Part shown: positions 53,793 to 63,108 of the stretch, piece by piece
Layout of the letters: each line of letters begins with the position of its first letter
Numbering within the stretch: the stretch's first letter is position 1
Origin: JAJRVM01 sp041752115
GTDB lineage: Bacteria; Planctomycetota; Planctomycetia; Pirellulales; Pirellulaceae
Length of the DNA stretch: 64,000 nucleotides
NCBI GenBank assembly: GCA_041752115.1
Contig: JBGSHS010000002.1
Coordinates: forward strand, 1-64,000
Direction: 5' to 3'
Program-made: the position numbers and the translations under genes
Notes under the pieces: model-generated
Told to the model about the DNA's origin: nothing
Database searches by the model: none
The model's input: the letters and a program-made list of their open reading frames with translations, nothing else

Positions 53793-55121
53793 ATGAAACG
53801 ACGCACGTTTCTGAAGTACTCGGCATTGGCAACGGGAGTGAACATTGTGCCGCGGTGCGCGGTCGCGCGCAGCGGCCAGACGCCCCCGAGCGAAAAACTC
53901 AATCTGGGGTTCGTTGGTGTCGGCGGGCGCGGCCGAGCCAGTTTGGACGGCCTCAAGGGCGAGAACTACGTGGCCCTGTGCGATGTCGACCTGAAACAGG
54001 CCGCGAAGTCTTTTGAGGATTTTCCGCAAGCCAGGCAGTACCGTGATTATCGCCAGATGCTGGACGAATTGGACGATCAACTCGACGCCGTCGTCGTCGC
54101 CACGCCGGACCACACGCATGCCGTGATCGCAAACGCGGCCATGACGCGTGGCAAACATGTGTACTGCGAGAAGCCGTTGGCACACAGCATCGCGGAAGTG
54201 CGACAGCTGCAACGCACCGCAGCGCAACATGGCGTTGTGACACAACTGGGGAACCAAGGGCACTCCTTCGACCGCATTCGCACGTTCTGCGAGTGGATTT
54301 GGGACGGGGCCATTGGGGCCGTGCACACGATTCACGCTTCACACGGAGCCCGAGTCGGATCGTACTGCCGCCTCGATCAGCTGGGCAGGTTACAGGAGCA
54401 GCATGCAGTCCCCGAGACGCTTAACTGGGACCTGTGGGTTGGTCCTGCTGAGCAGCGGCCGTACAACCCCGTCTACTTGCCAGGCCGCTGGCGTGGCTGG
54501 CTCGACTTCGGCACCGGCTGTGTCGGCGACTGGATGTGCCACGTCGTCGATCCCGTCTTCTGGGCGTTGGACTTGGGCGCACCGGCATCAATCGAGGCGA
54601 AAGTTGTCGACTATTCGCCTCGGGAACATGCGCAGGTTTATCCGCGTGGCACGACGATTCGCTACGAGTTTGCAGGCAACGACAAACGCGGACCGGTGAC
54701 GCTCTACTGGTATGACGGCGAGTGCTCGGCGCCGGTGCCCGACGATCTGGACATGGACATGCCGATTCCTGGCGCGATTGTGCTGGGGGAAAAGGGAGGA
54801 ATCAAGTACGGTAGCCACGGCGCCAGCGGAGTGCGGTTATTCCCGAAAGCGAAGATGGAGGCGTACCAGCGGCCAGAGCGGACGCTGCCGCGGGTGGCCA
54901 ATCACCATCGCGACTGGACCGATGCGATTCGTGCCGGTCGGCCCGCCGGTTCGAACTTCGACTATGGAGGAGCGCTGACCGAACTGGCTCTGTTGGGTTT
55001 GATTGCCATTCGAAACCCCGACACACAGCTCCAATGGGACGGTCCCACCATGCGATTTACCAACAGCGAGGAAGCTAACCGCTGGCTGACACCGTCGTAT
55101 CGCGAAGGGTGGACGTTATAG
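53793..55121 (+). CDS. Gfo/Idh/MocA family oxidoreductase with twin-arginine signal
   Basis: A 442-residue protein. The N-terminus KRRTFLKYSALATG is a Tat signal, so it is exported folded with its cofactor. The Rossmann fold begins LGFVGVGGRGRASL at about 37, followed by ALCDVDL and VVVATPDHTHA, and the family Lys is in VYCEKPLAHS. The C-terminal beta-domain follows from about 150. These enzymes oxidise or reduce sugars with NAD(P). Planctomycetes have very many Tat-exported members. The ATG at 53793 has AAGGAGGA 12 bases upstream; the GTG at 53781 is too close to that site. The next gene follows in the same direction after 135 bases. Confidence 0.92.
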   Translation: MKRRTFLKYSALATGVNIVPRCAVARSGQTPPSEKLNLGFVGVGGRGRASLDGLKGENYVALCDVDLKQAAKSFEDFPQARQYRDYRQMLDELDDQLDAVVVATPDHTHAVIANAAMTRGKHVYCEKPLAHSIAEVRQLQRTAAQHGVVTQLGNQGHSFDRIRTFCEWIWDGAIGAVHTIHASHGARVGSYCRLDQLGRLQEQHAVPETLNWDLWVGPAEQRPYNPVYLPGRWRGWLDFGTGCVGDWMCHVVDPVFWALDLGAPASIEAKVVDYSPREHAQVYPRGTTIRYEFAGNDKRGPVTLYWYDGECSAPVPDDLDMDMPIPGAIVLGEKGGIKYGSHGASGVRLFPKAKMEAYQRPERTLPRVANHHRDWTDAIRAGRPAGSNFDYGGALTELALLGLIAIRNPDTQLQWDGPTMRFTNSEEANRWLTPSYREGWTL

Positions 55122-55256
55122 AGTGGTGTGACTCGAGCGGCGAGGATGACCTTGCCGAACTTGACACTTGAGCAAAGGGATGATCGTAGAGGTTTGAAGA
55201 AACCGCTCTGGCAAGAGTCATTCCTTGAATCATCAACTTATCGAGAGCAATCTATC

Positions 55257-56717
55257 ATGAGCAGTACCCGTTTCTGGCTGGTCGCCTTCCAATCACTGGT
55301 CTTGGCAGTTATCTGTGGCTCCTGCTTCGCTCGATCGGTGGCCGGAGCGGAGCCTCCTCTGGCACTCCATCCCGACAATCCACATTACTTTCTCTGGCGC
55401 GGTCGTCCGACCGTGCTCATCACGTCCGGAGAGCACTACGGCGCCGTCTTGAATCTCGACTTCGATTATGCCGCGTACCTCGACGCGCTGGCGGCTGACA
55501 AACTGAATCTCACGCGTACCTTCAGCGGCGTCTACCGGGAGATTCCCGGCTCGTTCAACATCACCGACAATACACTCGCTCCTCATCCGCAGCGATTCAT
55601 CTGTCCGTGGGCCCGCAGCGACGAGCCCGGCTACTTTGATGCGGGGAACAAGTTCGATCTCAATCGGTGGGATGACGCGTATTTTGCGCGGCTGCACGCA
55701 TTCATGAAGCACGCTCAGTCACGAGGTGTGGTGGTCGAATTCAACCTGTTCTGTCCCATGTATGAGGACGCGTTATGGACCGCCTGCCCCATGAATCCGG
55801 CGAACAATGTGAACGACGTTCCGGCCTGCGGTCGGGAAGAAGTCTACACGCTCACACACCCGAAACTGCTCGATGTGCAATTGGCGGTCACGAGGAAGGT
55901 TGTCGAAGAGCTGAATTCGTACGACAACCTGTATTTCGAAGTCTGTAACGAACCCTATTTCGGCGGTGTAACGATGCCGTGGCAGCATCGAATTGTCGAA
56001 GAGATTGTTGCGACTGAGAGCAAGTTGCCTCACAAGCACCTCATCTCGCTCAACATCGCCAATGGCCGAGCGAAGGTCGATGCTCCGCATTCCGACGTTT
56101 CAATCTACAATTTTCACTACTGTATTCCGCCCGACGCGGTGGCGATGAACTACGGTCTCGACAAGGCGATTGGGGAGAACGAGACTGGTTTTCGTGGCAG
56201 GGAAGATCTGCTCTACCGCACTGAAGGCTGGGCTTTCATTCTGGCCGGGGGAACGCTCTATAACAGCCTCGATTATTCCTTTACGGCAGGGCATCCGCGC
56301 GGAACGCTGCGCGACTACAAGTCGCCCGGCGGGGGCAGTCCGGAACTGCGCAAACAACTCTCGATCCTCCACGATTTCATGCAGTCGTTGGACTTCATCC
56401 ACATGCAGCCCGACCAGGCCGTGCTGGCGAATGTTCCCCCAGGCTGTGAAGCGTATGCGCTCGCGGAGCCAGGGAAGGCGTTTGCGGTCTACCTGCACCT
56501 CAGCCTGCCCAAGGAACTGAACGCGGAGCAGTTGTCGCAACCGGTCGAGAAGTCGGTAAGACTGCGTCTGCCGGCAGGAACGTATCAGGCGGATTGGATC
56601 AACACGCAGACGGGTGCGGTCGACAAGTCCCAGACGTTCCAGCACCAAGGAGGCGACAAGGAACTCGCTTCGCCCAAGTTCTCGATTGATGTGGCCCTGC
56701 GCGTAGCACGCATGTAG
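55257..56717 (+). CDS. Secreted GH5/DUF4038-like glycosidase
   Basis: A 486-residue exported protein (signal LVAFQSLVLAVICGSCFARS). A GH-A-type TIM barrel covers about 35-400: SGEHYGAVLN near the start, DNLYFEVCNEPY with the likely acid/base Glu and IGENETGFRG with the likely nucleophile. A small beta-sandwich ends the protein (about 400-486, LRLPAGTYQADWINTQTG). It resembles putative glycoside hydrolases of the DUF4038/DUF5060 kind and not a characterised GH5. The start at 55257 is chosen because the signal peptide begins there; the frame also opens earlier. It may be cotranscribed with the Gfo/Idh/MocA gene. Confidence 0.82.
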   Translation: MSSTRFWLVAFQSLVLAVICGSCFARSVAGAEPPLALHPDNPHYFLWRGRPTVLITSGEHYGAVLNLDFDYAAYLDALAADKLNLTRTFSGVYREIPGSFNITDNTLAPHPQRFICPWARSDEPGYFDAGNKFDLNRWDDAYFARLHAFMKHAQSRGVVVEFNLFCPMYEDALWTACPMNPANNVNDVPACGREEVYTLTHPKLLDVQLAVTRKVVEELNSYDNLYFEVCNEPYFGGVTMPWQHRIVEEIVATESKLPHKHLISLNIANGRAKVDAPHSDVSIYNFHYCIPPDAVAMNYGLDKAIGENETGFRGREDLLYRTEGWAFILAGGTLYNSLDYSFTAGHPRGTLRDYKSPGGGSPELRKQLSILHDFMQSLDFIHMQPDQAVLANVPPGCEAYALAEPGKAFAVYLHLSLPKELNAEQLSQPVEKSVRLRLPAGTYQADWINTQTGAVDKSQTFQHQGGDKELASPKFSIDVALRVARM

Positions 56718-57025
56718 CATGTGGGAAGATGAAAGGCGGGGACAAATGGCGCGAGTAATCGTTGTGGAATTTGTTCCATCTGAGAGCTAATATGTTGAAA
56801 GCGGCTCACGTCTTTACCGCGTAGCGGTTGGATTCAACAGCCCAGAGTCGCTGCGCCTCGCAGCGCACCCTGGGTGACCGTTTGTCGAAGCATCCGAAAC
56901 GCCGAAGGCGTTTTACAAAGAGTGCGGTTGACGACATGCGCGTTCATGTGCGGCTTGTTGCGGCCTCGGGCCAGCGCCGGTGTGCTGGCCACCGTTACGC
57001 TCGGCCGCCGATCTGCTTGCCACGG

Positions 57026-57071
57026 TAGCTCACCATCTGGTGCACCGCACGAGCGGAGCTCGCGGGGGTCG
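57026..57071 (-). repeat. Single unit of the 71-bp repeat family
   Basis: TAGCTCACCATCTGGTGCAC at 57026 followed by the GAGCGGAGCTC hairpin core matches the units at 11220-11635. It is the only copy outside the 10.7-11.6 kb blocks that I noticed, showing that the element can stand alone. Confidence 0.8.
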
Positions 57072-57151
57072 AAGAGGAGACGTATCCAGCTGTCGGAACC
57101 GCAGAAGATCGAACCAGGAATGTCCATTGTCCAAGGAATGCGGGATAAGTG

Positions 57152-57215
57152 ACTTCGGTCGTTAGCCGGATTTCCATGCTCTGCGCGAGCGTGGCTACAC
57201 GCGAAACGCCGAAGT
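57152..57215. repeat. MITE-like palindromic element, copy 2
   Basis: It begins ACTTCGG and ends CCGAAGT like 46451-46532, and shares TGCGCGAGCGTGGCTACA inside, but the left arm of the inner hairpin is degraded. The sequence after it (GTTCTTCCCTCGTGCCT against GCTCGTCCCTCGTGCCT) is also similar. Confidence 0.65.
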
Positions 57216-57307
57216 TGTTCTTCCCTCGTGCCTCACCCATCACCACCACCAGGCGGTTGACCAGGGGCTGTCGCGGACTGAAGTCCTCGCTACGACGCGA
57301 GGCTGCC

Positions 57308-59713
57308 CTACGGTCGAGCAGACAGATACCCCCAGACGTACGCGTTGGCTGCCATCGGCGTCTGGACCGTGAACTCGCACATGGACGGATACCAGAACAC
57401 ATCCCAGTAAGCATCCAGCGCCGGCCACTGCTGCACATCAGGAAAGCAATGCGGTGCCACGAGCTTCTGGGCCCAGTTGTCTTTGTCGAGTGCCACGTCG
57501 GCGGGCCCTAATACCGTCAGACCTGGCGGCGGTGGTTGATGCGTGATGCGCGAGTCGATGTGCAGGGGATGCTGTGGGCTGTCGTGCCCCACTCCGGTCG
57601 TGTAGCAGAGATTCAACGGGTTGGCTCCGACTGACACCTGGCAGGCCAGAATCGCTGCCCGGAGAAACCGGACCTCCTTGGTCAGAGAATGTGCCCGCAC
57701 CAGCGTGACTGCGTCTGGCGCAGAGAATGCCCCCCAAGCTCCCGGCCGCCACGGTTCCTTCGCAAAGCGAAAACCTGTCCGCTGTGTACTGCGCAGCCGA
57801 TCTTCCGCTTCGCGCAACAGCGCCGCGCGACAGTTGGCCTGAACTCCCGGATCGACTCCCACTCGATCGGTCCGCAGGTACACCCATACGGCCTCACGCT
57901 GATCATGACTCTGCCACACAGCCAGGTCGGCCTGCGCGTCCCTGAACTTGGTCGTCTCCAGAAACACCTGATGCCATTTCTCATCGCCCGTCAAGCGGAA
58001 CAAGTCCGCCGCAGCGAGGTTCCGCTCGTCGCGCAGCTGATGGCGCGCATTCTCCTCGATCTTCGACCACCTGTCGCTCGATTGCAGCGCGACATACTCG
58101 CGTTCAGCCCAGACCATTGCCCGCAGAGCACTCTCGCGATAGGTCTGAGCCAGTGTCGGGTCGTGTGTCGCGATCCAGTAAGCAGCTTGTGCAGCAACTC
58201 CCGCATACATGTAGCTCGACCAGATCCCAGGCGCATAGGCCATCACATCCAGCGACTCCTGCCAGCTCCCTTCGCCATGCCGCGGGTGCTCCGCCGACTC
58301 AATTCCTCCGCGAATGCCACCCTCGAGCGTCTGCATCCGCCGGTAACAGTCCAGGTTAAACAGACCTTCGTCCACAATATCAGGCAGCGGGTACTCCGCA
58401 GGAGACTCCGGAATATTCAGGCTGACGCTCGCGAAGTACTCCGGAAACAGGTCAGCCAGGTCCACGAGGTAACGAGTGACGATCAGGTGCTGGATCCGGC
58501 GATCCCAATCGCCCGCATCCATGTATCCTCCCCAAGCGTCTGACACCTGCTCGTTCGTCTTGCCCGACACCAAGTTCCCGAAATTGTCCTGGTCGGTTCC
58601 CAACGCGTTGATGCCGTTAGCACTGAACATCAAGGGGCAGCTCGACTGCCATACGACCAGACCGTCCGCCTGGACAAAGCACCGCCGACGCTGGAAGGTG
58701 GTGAAAGGAGGCCCCAGAGCGATGCCACTGCGCTGGTGATAAAACCCTCTGGCTGAGATCGTGAAAGCACTTCGCCAGACGTCTTCCCGAATCGGGAACG
58801 GATACGAACAGCCAACGCCCTCCACACAGACGCGATATACGCCGGGCCCCTTACACTGGGAGAAATCCATCTCATAGACGTCCACACCGGCATAGTTCTT
58901 GCCGTACGCATCTTCATCTCGGTCACTCGCCGATTTCGCCAGTTTCAGTGTCCCGTCGACAACAACATCTCCCGTTGAGTCGTCCAGCAGAGCGAATTTC
59001 AGCGGTGATGCATATTCTGCCGGCCCGCCACTACCAAGCCAACAGGAAAGAAACGCCAGTTTCACCGGATCATCGCTGCGAAAGCCGATCTGGCTCACGT
59101 GCACCGCTTCGCTGCGTTGAGTCCGCGGATCGAAGTGAAACTCGTGCGGCGGTAGTCTCTCCGGCGTGAACTCGAGACGGTAGTGACATCCCGATTGCAG
59201 GGGATGTGCGAACCGCAGATAGATCACATGGCGCAGCGGAGCCGACCATTTCCAGCCCCCCAACCGCCCCAGATCCGACGGCTTCGTCTTGCGAAAAATG
59301 GTGACCGGCTTCACAGGCTGTGCATAACGCGAATCGTCGGATGATGCCAGCCGATAGCTCGCCACATCATCCGCCCAGCGGGTCTCGAGCGGCGTGCCCT
59401 GCAACTCATCGGCCGAATAGATCAAGTTCTTCTCGCGGCCAATCAGCCAACCCAGGAACTTCCCGTCACGATACACTTCCCGATCCTTCGCATCGCCGCG
59501 AATCTGGTCCTTGTCCTGCCGCTGATACGGCATCTGGCGCCCGTACTCGATCCGACCCGCTTGCACGGTAATGCCCAGCGTGTCGGGCGTCACCATCCCC
59601 ACATGCACGAGCGTCGGATTATCGGTCTGAGCTGTTGCGACATCGGTCACCTCACCCCACGCGGAACACGCCGCCAGAACAAATACGCTCACATAGACAC
59701 GCCCGGTGGTCAT
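57308..59713 (-). CDS. Secreted glycoside hydrolase family 9 (endoglucanase-type)
   Basis: An 801-residue exported protein (signal VYVSVFVLAACSAWG). Residues about 215-315 are an Ig-like CelD_N domain (VHVSQIGFRSDDPVKLAF, then GPGVYRVCVEG). The (alpha/alpha)6 barrel is from about 320 to the end: GGYMDAGDWDRR holds the catalytic base Asp pair, and VGANPLNLCYTTGVG the substrate-binding end of the fold. The usual acid Glu (NEVA box) seems to be at EFTVQTPMAANAY. The first 200 residues are an extra domain not typical of GH9. GH9 enzymes act on cellulose and related beta-glucans. AGGA nine bases before the ATG supports the start. Confidence 0.88.
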   Translation of the reverse strand: MTTGRVYVSVFVLAACSAWGEVTDVATAQTDNPTLVHVGMVTPDTLGITVQAGRIEYGRQMPYQRQDKDQIRGDAKDREVYRDGKFLGWLIGREKNLIYSADELQGTPLETRWADDVASYRLASSDDSRYAQPVKPVTIFRKTKPSDLGRLGGWKWSAPLRHVIYLRFAHPLQSGCHYRLEFTPERLPPHEFHFDPRTQRSEAVHVSQIGFRSDDPVKLAFLSCWLGSGGPAEYASPLKFALLDDSTGDVVVDGTLKLAKSASDRDEDAYGKNYAGVDVYEMDFSQCKGPGVYRVCVEGVGCSYPFPIREDVWRSAFTISARGFYHQRSGIALGPPFTTFQRRRCFVQADGLVVWQSSCPLMFSANGINALGTDQDNFGNLVSGKTNEQVSDAWGGYMDAGDWDRRIQHLIVTRYLVDLADLFPEYFASVSLNIPESPAEYPLPDIVDEGLFNLDCYRRMQTLEGGIRGGIESAEHPRHGEGSWQESLDVMAYAPGIWSSYMYAGVAAQAAYWIATHDPTLAQTYRESALRAMVWAEREYVALQSSDRWSKIEENARHQLRDERNLAAADLFRLTGDEKWHQVFLETTKFRDAQADLAVWQSHDQREAVWVYLRTDRVGVDPGVQANCRAALLREAEDRLRSTQRTGFRFAKEPWRPGAWGAFSAPDAVTLVRAHSLTKEVRFLRAAILACQVSVGANPLNLCYTTGVGHDSPQHPLHIDSRITHQPPPPGLTVLGPADVALDKDNWAQKLVAPHCFPDVQQWPALDAYWDVFWYPSMCEFTVQTPMAANAYVWGYLSARP

Positions 59714-60347
59714 CGCGATGGTTCCTCAAATACCAGTTCCTCGTCCGGTGCCGCACAGGTCACCTGACAGCTATACCCCGCCAGTTCTCGCGGCGTTGCA
59801 GGGAGTTGAGCCGCAGCTGTGATGATCCTCAGGTGGCGGGGCTGCCGGCCGAAATGGGGAGCCTGCGCATACCCGGTCCAGCCCACAGGGGCGGCATCAG
59901 ACGCGCAGCGCTAACTCTGGCAAAGCCCTGCGCCTCGCGTCTGACTGATCAACCAGTGCGATGCGACATTGTCGCATTTCCTGTTTCCGCACGACATCTC
60001 CCTGGGCAGGCCCTTAGTAGAGGTGCCTCGCACTGAGGTCAGCTGTCGGCCTCAGACGCCAGCCGGCACACATTGGCCTCGCTCACTTTCCCGCCTAACG
60101 CGTCTGGAAGGGCAGGGGGGGCCCGCGCAAGAGCGATTCGTCTCGCGTGCGTTAGCGTGGGAACGCACGTGGACGCAGACGAGAGTGAAAGCGGGGAAGT
60201 CCCCCTTGCTCCTGCGCAGCAATAGGCGGCTCTTGCGATTGAACTATCACCGGATCCTCGGCGCAACGATGGCCGGCCAACGTTCACGCACGACACGGAA
60301 TTGCGGGCAGGGTAGCCGCGAGCTGAAGCTCACGTTACGACGGCGGT
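59714..60347. other. Intergenic, nothing firm
   Basis: About 630 bases between the GH9 start and the floA stop. Open frames here overlap each other and show no family likeness. The GH9 promoter must lie near the left edge. Confidence 0.45.
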
Positions 60348-61343
60348 TTACTTGCCGTCGGTGGCGGTAGTGATGTGGCCGCTGCGAAATGCGTCGGCCA
60401 TCGCCATGGGGACTTCGGCTTCGGCCAGCACAAGTCGCGCGCGGTTTTCGGCCACCTTGGCTTTCATTTCCTGCTCCGCAGCCACCGCTTCCGCCCGCCG
60501 TCGTTCGGCACGCGCCCGAGCCACCCGAGTGTCGGCCTCGGCCTGATCGGCCTGCAGACGTGCTCCGATGTTCTCGCCCACGTCAATGTCGGCAATATCG
60601 ATCGACACAATGGCGAAAGCGGTATGCGCATCCAGACCACGCGCCAACACGGCTCGCGTGATGCGATCGGGATTCTCCAGCACCTCCAGATGCGTGTTGG
60701 CCGAACCGATCGAGGTAATGATTCCCTCCCCGACTCGTGCGATCACGGTCTCTTCTGTCGCACCGCCGATGAGCTGTTCAAGATTGGTGCGTACTGTCAC
60801 CCGCGCCCGAATTCGCAGTTCGACGCCGTTGCGCGCAATGGCGCTCAACGTCGTCTTGCCACTGCGGCGTGGATCGGGGCAATCGATCACTTTCGGATGC
60901 ACACTGGTGCGAACGGCATCCATCACATCGCGTCCAGCCAGGTCAATGGCGGCGGCACGGTCGAAATCGAGGTCGATATCCGCGCGGTGCGCGGCAATAA
61001 TCGCGTGGATCACGTTCATCACGTTTCCACCGGCCAGGTAGTGTGCTTCCAGCCGAGCCGTGCTGATGCCGGTGCGGCGGTTAATGTCCAGCCCGGCCTG
61101 CGCTGCCATGATCTTCGCTTGCACGATCACCCGCGGATTCACCTGCCGAAAGCCCATCCCAACCAGGCTCGTAAAACTCACATCCGCATCCGACATGAAA
61201 GCTTGGAACCATATCTTGCCGTAAATGGGGATGAAAATCAGCAGCACCAGGATCACCAGCAGCGCGACGATCGCGAAGGCGTAGACGATAAACATCCACC
61301 AAACAAATTCCTGCGCCACCAGATACGGTAAGTGGTCGATCAT
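60348..61343 (-). CDS. floA: Flotillin-like protein FloA
   Basis: A 331-residue membrane-associated SPFH/flotillin-like protein. The N-terminal hydrophobic region is at about 10-45 (FIVYAFAIVALLVILVLLIF), followed by the FloA-typical SLVGMGFRQVNPRVIVQ and ISTARLEAHYLAGGNV. The rest is a PHB-like and coiled-coil part rich in Ala, Glu and Arg (RARAERRRAEAVAAEQEMKA). It organises functional membrane microdomains and influences membrane fluidity. The start at 61343 gives the usual length; the frame opens further upstream to 61556 without homology. GAGAGGGG precedes it. It is downstream of mnmA on the same strand, 216 bases apart, so possibly separate. Confidence 0.94.
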   Translation of the reverse strand: MIDHLPYLVAQEFVWWMFIVYAFAIVALLVILVLLIFIPIYGKIWFQAFMSDADVSFTSLVGMGFRQVNPRVIVQAKIMAAQAGLDINRRTGISTARLEAHYLAGGNVMNVIHAIIAAHRADIDLDFDRAAAIDLAGRDVMDAVRTSVHPKVIDCPDPRRSGKTTLSAIARNGVELRIRARVTVRTNLEQLIGGATEETVIARVGEGIITSIGSANTHLEVLENPDRITRAVLARGLDAHTAFAIVSIDIADIDVGENIGARLQADQAEADTRVARARAERRRAEAVAAEQEMKAKVAENRARLVLAEAEVPMAMADAFRSGHITTATDGK

Positions 61344-61559
61344 GAGTGAACCCCTCTCTGGCAAAATCAGCCCAAACCTGACCCCTGGGCGGCGTCGCGG
61401 ATTACCTGAGCTTGTCGGCTCCATCCGGTCCAACGCCCCGCCACCTTTGGCACCACGATGATATCCGATTCCCCTCCTCAAAGGTAGCTGCAAATCGCCC
61501 TTGACCACAACAAATTTCGCCCGGTGGCGCGGGAATCTCCCCGCCAGCCAGGACACCGC

Positions 61560-62753
61560 TCACTCGATCCAGCCGCCACAGAGCACGCGATCCCCATCGT
61601 AGCAGACGGCGGCCTGTCCGGGAGCGACTCCATAGCACGGTTCATCAAACGTCAGCTGCAGACGCTGATCGGTCAGCACCGTGAGGGTGGCAGCGGCAGG
61701 AGGGGTATTATAGCGAATCTTGGCGCGGCAACGGAGCGGCTTCTCAGGGAGCGGAGCCAGCCAGTTGACGCGGGCAGCAATCAATTCCTGGCGCGCCAGA
61801 TCCGAGCGACGACCAATGACCACTTGACGCGACTGAGGATCGATTCGCACCACGAAATAGGGCTCCCCCATGGCGATCCCCAGCCCCTTGCGCTGGCCGA
61901 CCGTGAAACGCTCGATCCCGCGATGATGGCCGACAATCTCTCCGGCCACCGTCACAATCTTCCCGCTCGTGTCCCGGTCGCCGCGCCGCGCCCGCACAAA
62001 CTCATCGTGCTTGCCCGACGTGACGAAGCAGATTTCCTGACTCTCCCGCTTGTCGGCCACGCGCAACTGGAGTTCACGAGCCATCTGTCGAATTTCGGAC
62101 TTGTGAAACTGGCCCACTGGCAACAGCATGCGTTGAAACCGCTGCTGTGCAATCCCGAACAGTACGTACGACTGATCCTTGTCATGGTCAACTCCGCGAC
62201 ACAACCAGGGAGTGCCGTCGGCGGCCAGCACACAGCGGGCATAGTGGCCTGTCGCCACGTACTGAGCGTCCACGCTGTCGGCATAGTCGAACAGCTTGCC
62301 GAATTTCAGCCAGTGATTGCAGACGATGCAAGGATTTGGCGTCCGTCCGCGTACATACTCGTCCACGAAGTAATCGATAATCTGGCGGAACTCCGCCTGA
62401 AAATTCAGCGCGTAGAAGGGGATGTCCAGCCGGTCGGCCACGCGGCGAGCATCCTGGGCATCCGTCGCGCTGCAGCACCCCTGCTTGTGCTCCATCCCAT
62501 CCCGCACCGTCGACTTGGGCTTTTCGGCCGCTGGCGGTGGTGGCGGAAGATGCTCGGCCAACGGACGTTCGTGCGGTGGAGCCCCGAGAACGGGGAGCGA
62601 GGTGGACACCGTCTCTGTCGCGGCGCACGTGGCAGCCGACTGCTCACCATGCCGCATGAACACGCCGATCACATCGTGACCTTCTTGCTGCAACAGGTGG
62701 GCAGCCACACTGCTGTCCACTCCGCCGGACATCGCCAACACCACACGAGCCAT
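61560..62753 (-). CDS. mnmA: tRNA-specific 2-thiouridylase MnmA
   Basis: A 397-residue enzyme that thiolates U34 of Lys, Glu and Gln tRNAs. The PP-loop LAMSGGVDSSVAAHLL is at 6-21; the catalytic Cys positions are in NPCIVCNHWLKFG and in SQEICFVTSGKHDEF; QRFQRMLLPVG and GQRKGLGIAMGEPYFVV mark the middle and the C-terminal beta-barrel. It carries an extra Pro-rich insert near residue 55-80 (LPPPPPAAEKP) followed by GCCSATDAQDARRVAD, longer than in E. coli. The ATG at 62753 starts directly at the PP-loop strand, so I choose it over 62789. Confidence 0.95.
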   Translation of the reverse strand: MARVVLAMSGGVDSSVAAHLLQQEGHDVIGVFMRHGEQSAATCAATETVSTSLPVLGAPPHERPLAEHLPPPPPAAEKPKSTVRDGMEHKQGCCSATDAQDARRVADRLDIPFYALNFQAEFRQIIDYFVDEYVRGRTPNPCIVCNHWLKFGKLFDYADSVDAQYVATGHYARCVLAADGTPWLCRGVDHDKDQSYVLFGIAQQRFQRMLLPVGQFHKSEIRQMARELQLRVADKRESQEICFVTSGKHDEFVRARRGDRDTSGKIVTVAGEIVGHHRGIERFTVGQRKGLGIAMGEPYFVVRIDPQSRQVVIGRRSDLARQELIAARVNWLAPLPEKPLRCRAKIRYNTPPAAATLTVLTDQRLQLTFDEPCYGVAPGQAAVCYDGDRVLCGGWIE

Positions 62754-63108
62754 GAGCCTACCCACAGGGCTTGCCTGGAGACCCCGCACACACGAAACGG
62801 CCGATTTCTTTCAGTTTAGGCGTTGCGAAGTGCCGAGGGAACCGAAGCACCGTCCCGCGTGCCCTTCCCCCAACGTGCGCCGGGACGGTATATTTCATTT
62901 TTCTCGGGTAGCTACCGGGGCTGGCCCGCCTGGCGTTTCCATTGTGCCGGCGGTAAAGCTCGCTGGCCACACAGGTGGCGCGATCTGCCAGCGGGCTGAG
63001 TGAGCGTGTGCTGCAGACGCGTTGCTGTGGACGCCGTCGAGCGCAGCTTGGCGTCGCTGCCGGACATCCTTGATTTCACTGGCTGTGCCAGACCAGGAAA
63101 GAGTGCAC
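62754..63108. other. Divergent intergenic region, mnmA and prfB
   Basis: About 355 bases between genes read outward. No gene seen; it should contain both promoters. AGGAAAGAG shortly before the ATG at 63109 is the prfB ribosome-binding site. Confidence 0.5.

Larger units (their letters stand above)
56718..57307. other. Repeat-bearing intergenic region
   Basis: About 590 bases with no gene. It holds one 71-bp-family unit and one MITE-like element (both listed), close to each other. Confidence 0.55.

Noticed and set aside
61344..61556. N-terminal extension of FloA
   Set aside because: The extra residues are Arg- and Gly-rich without homology, and a good start with GAGAGGGG exists at 61343.
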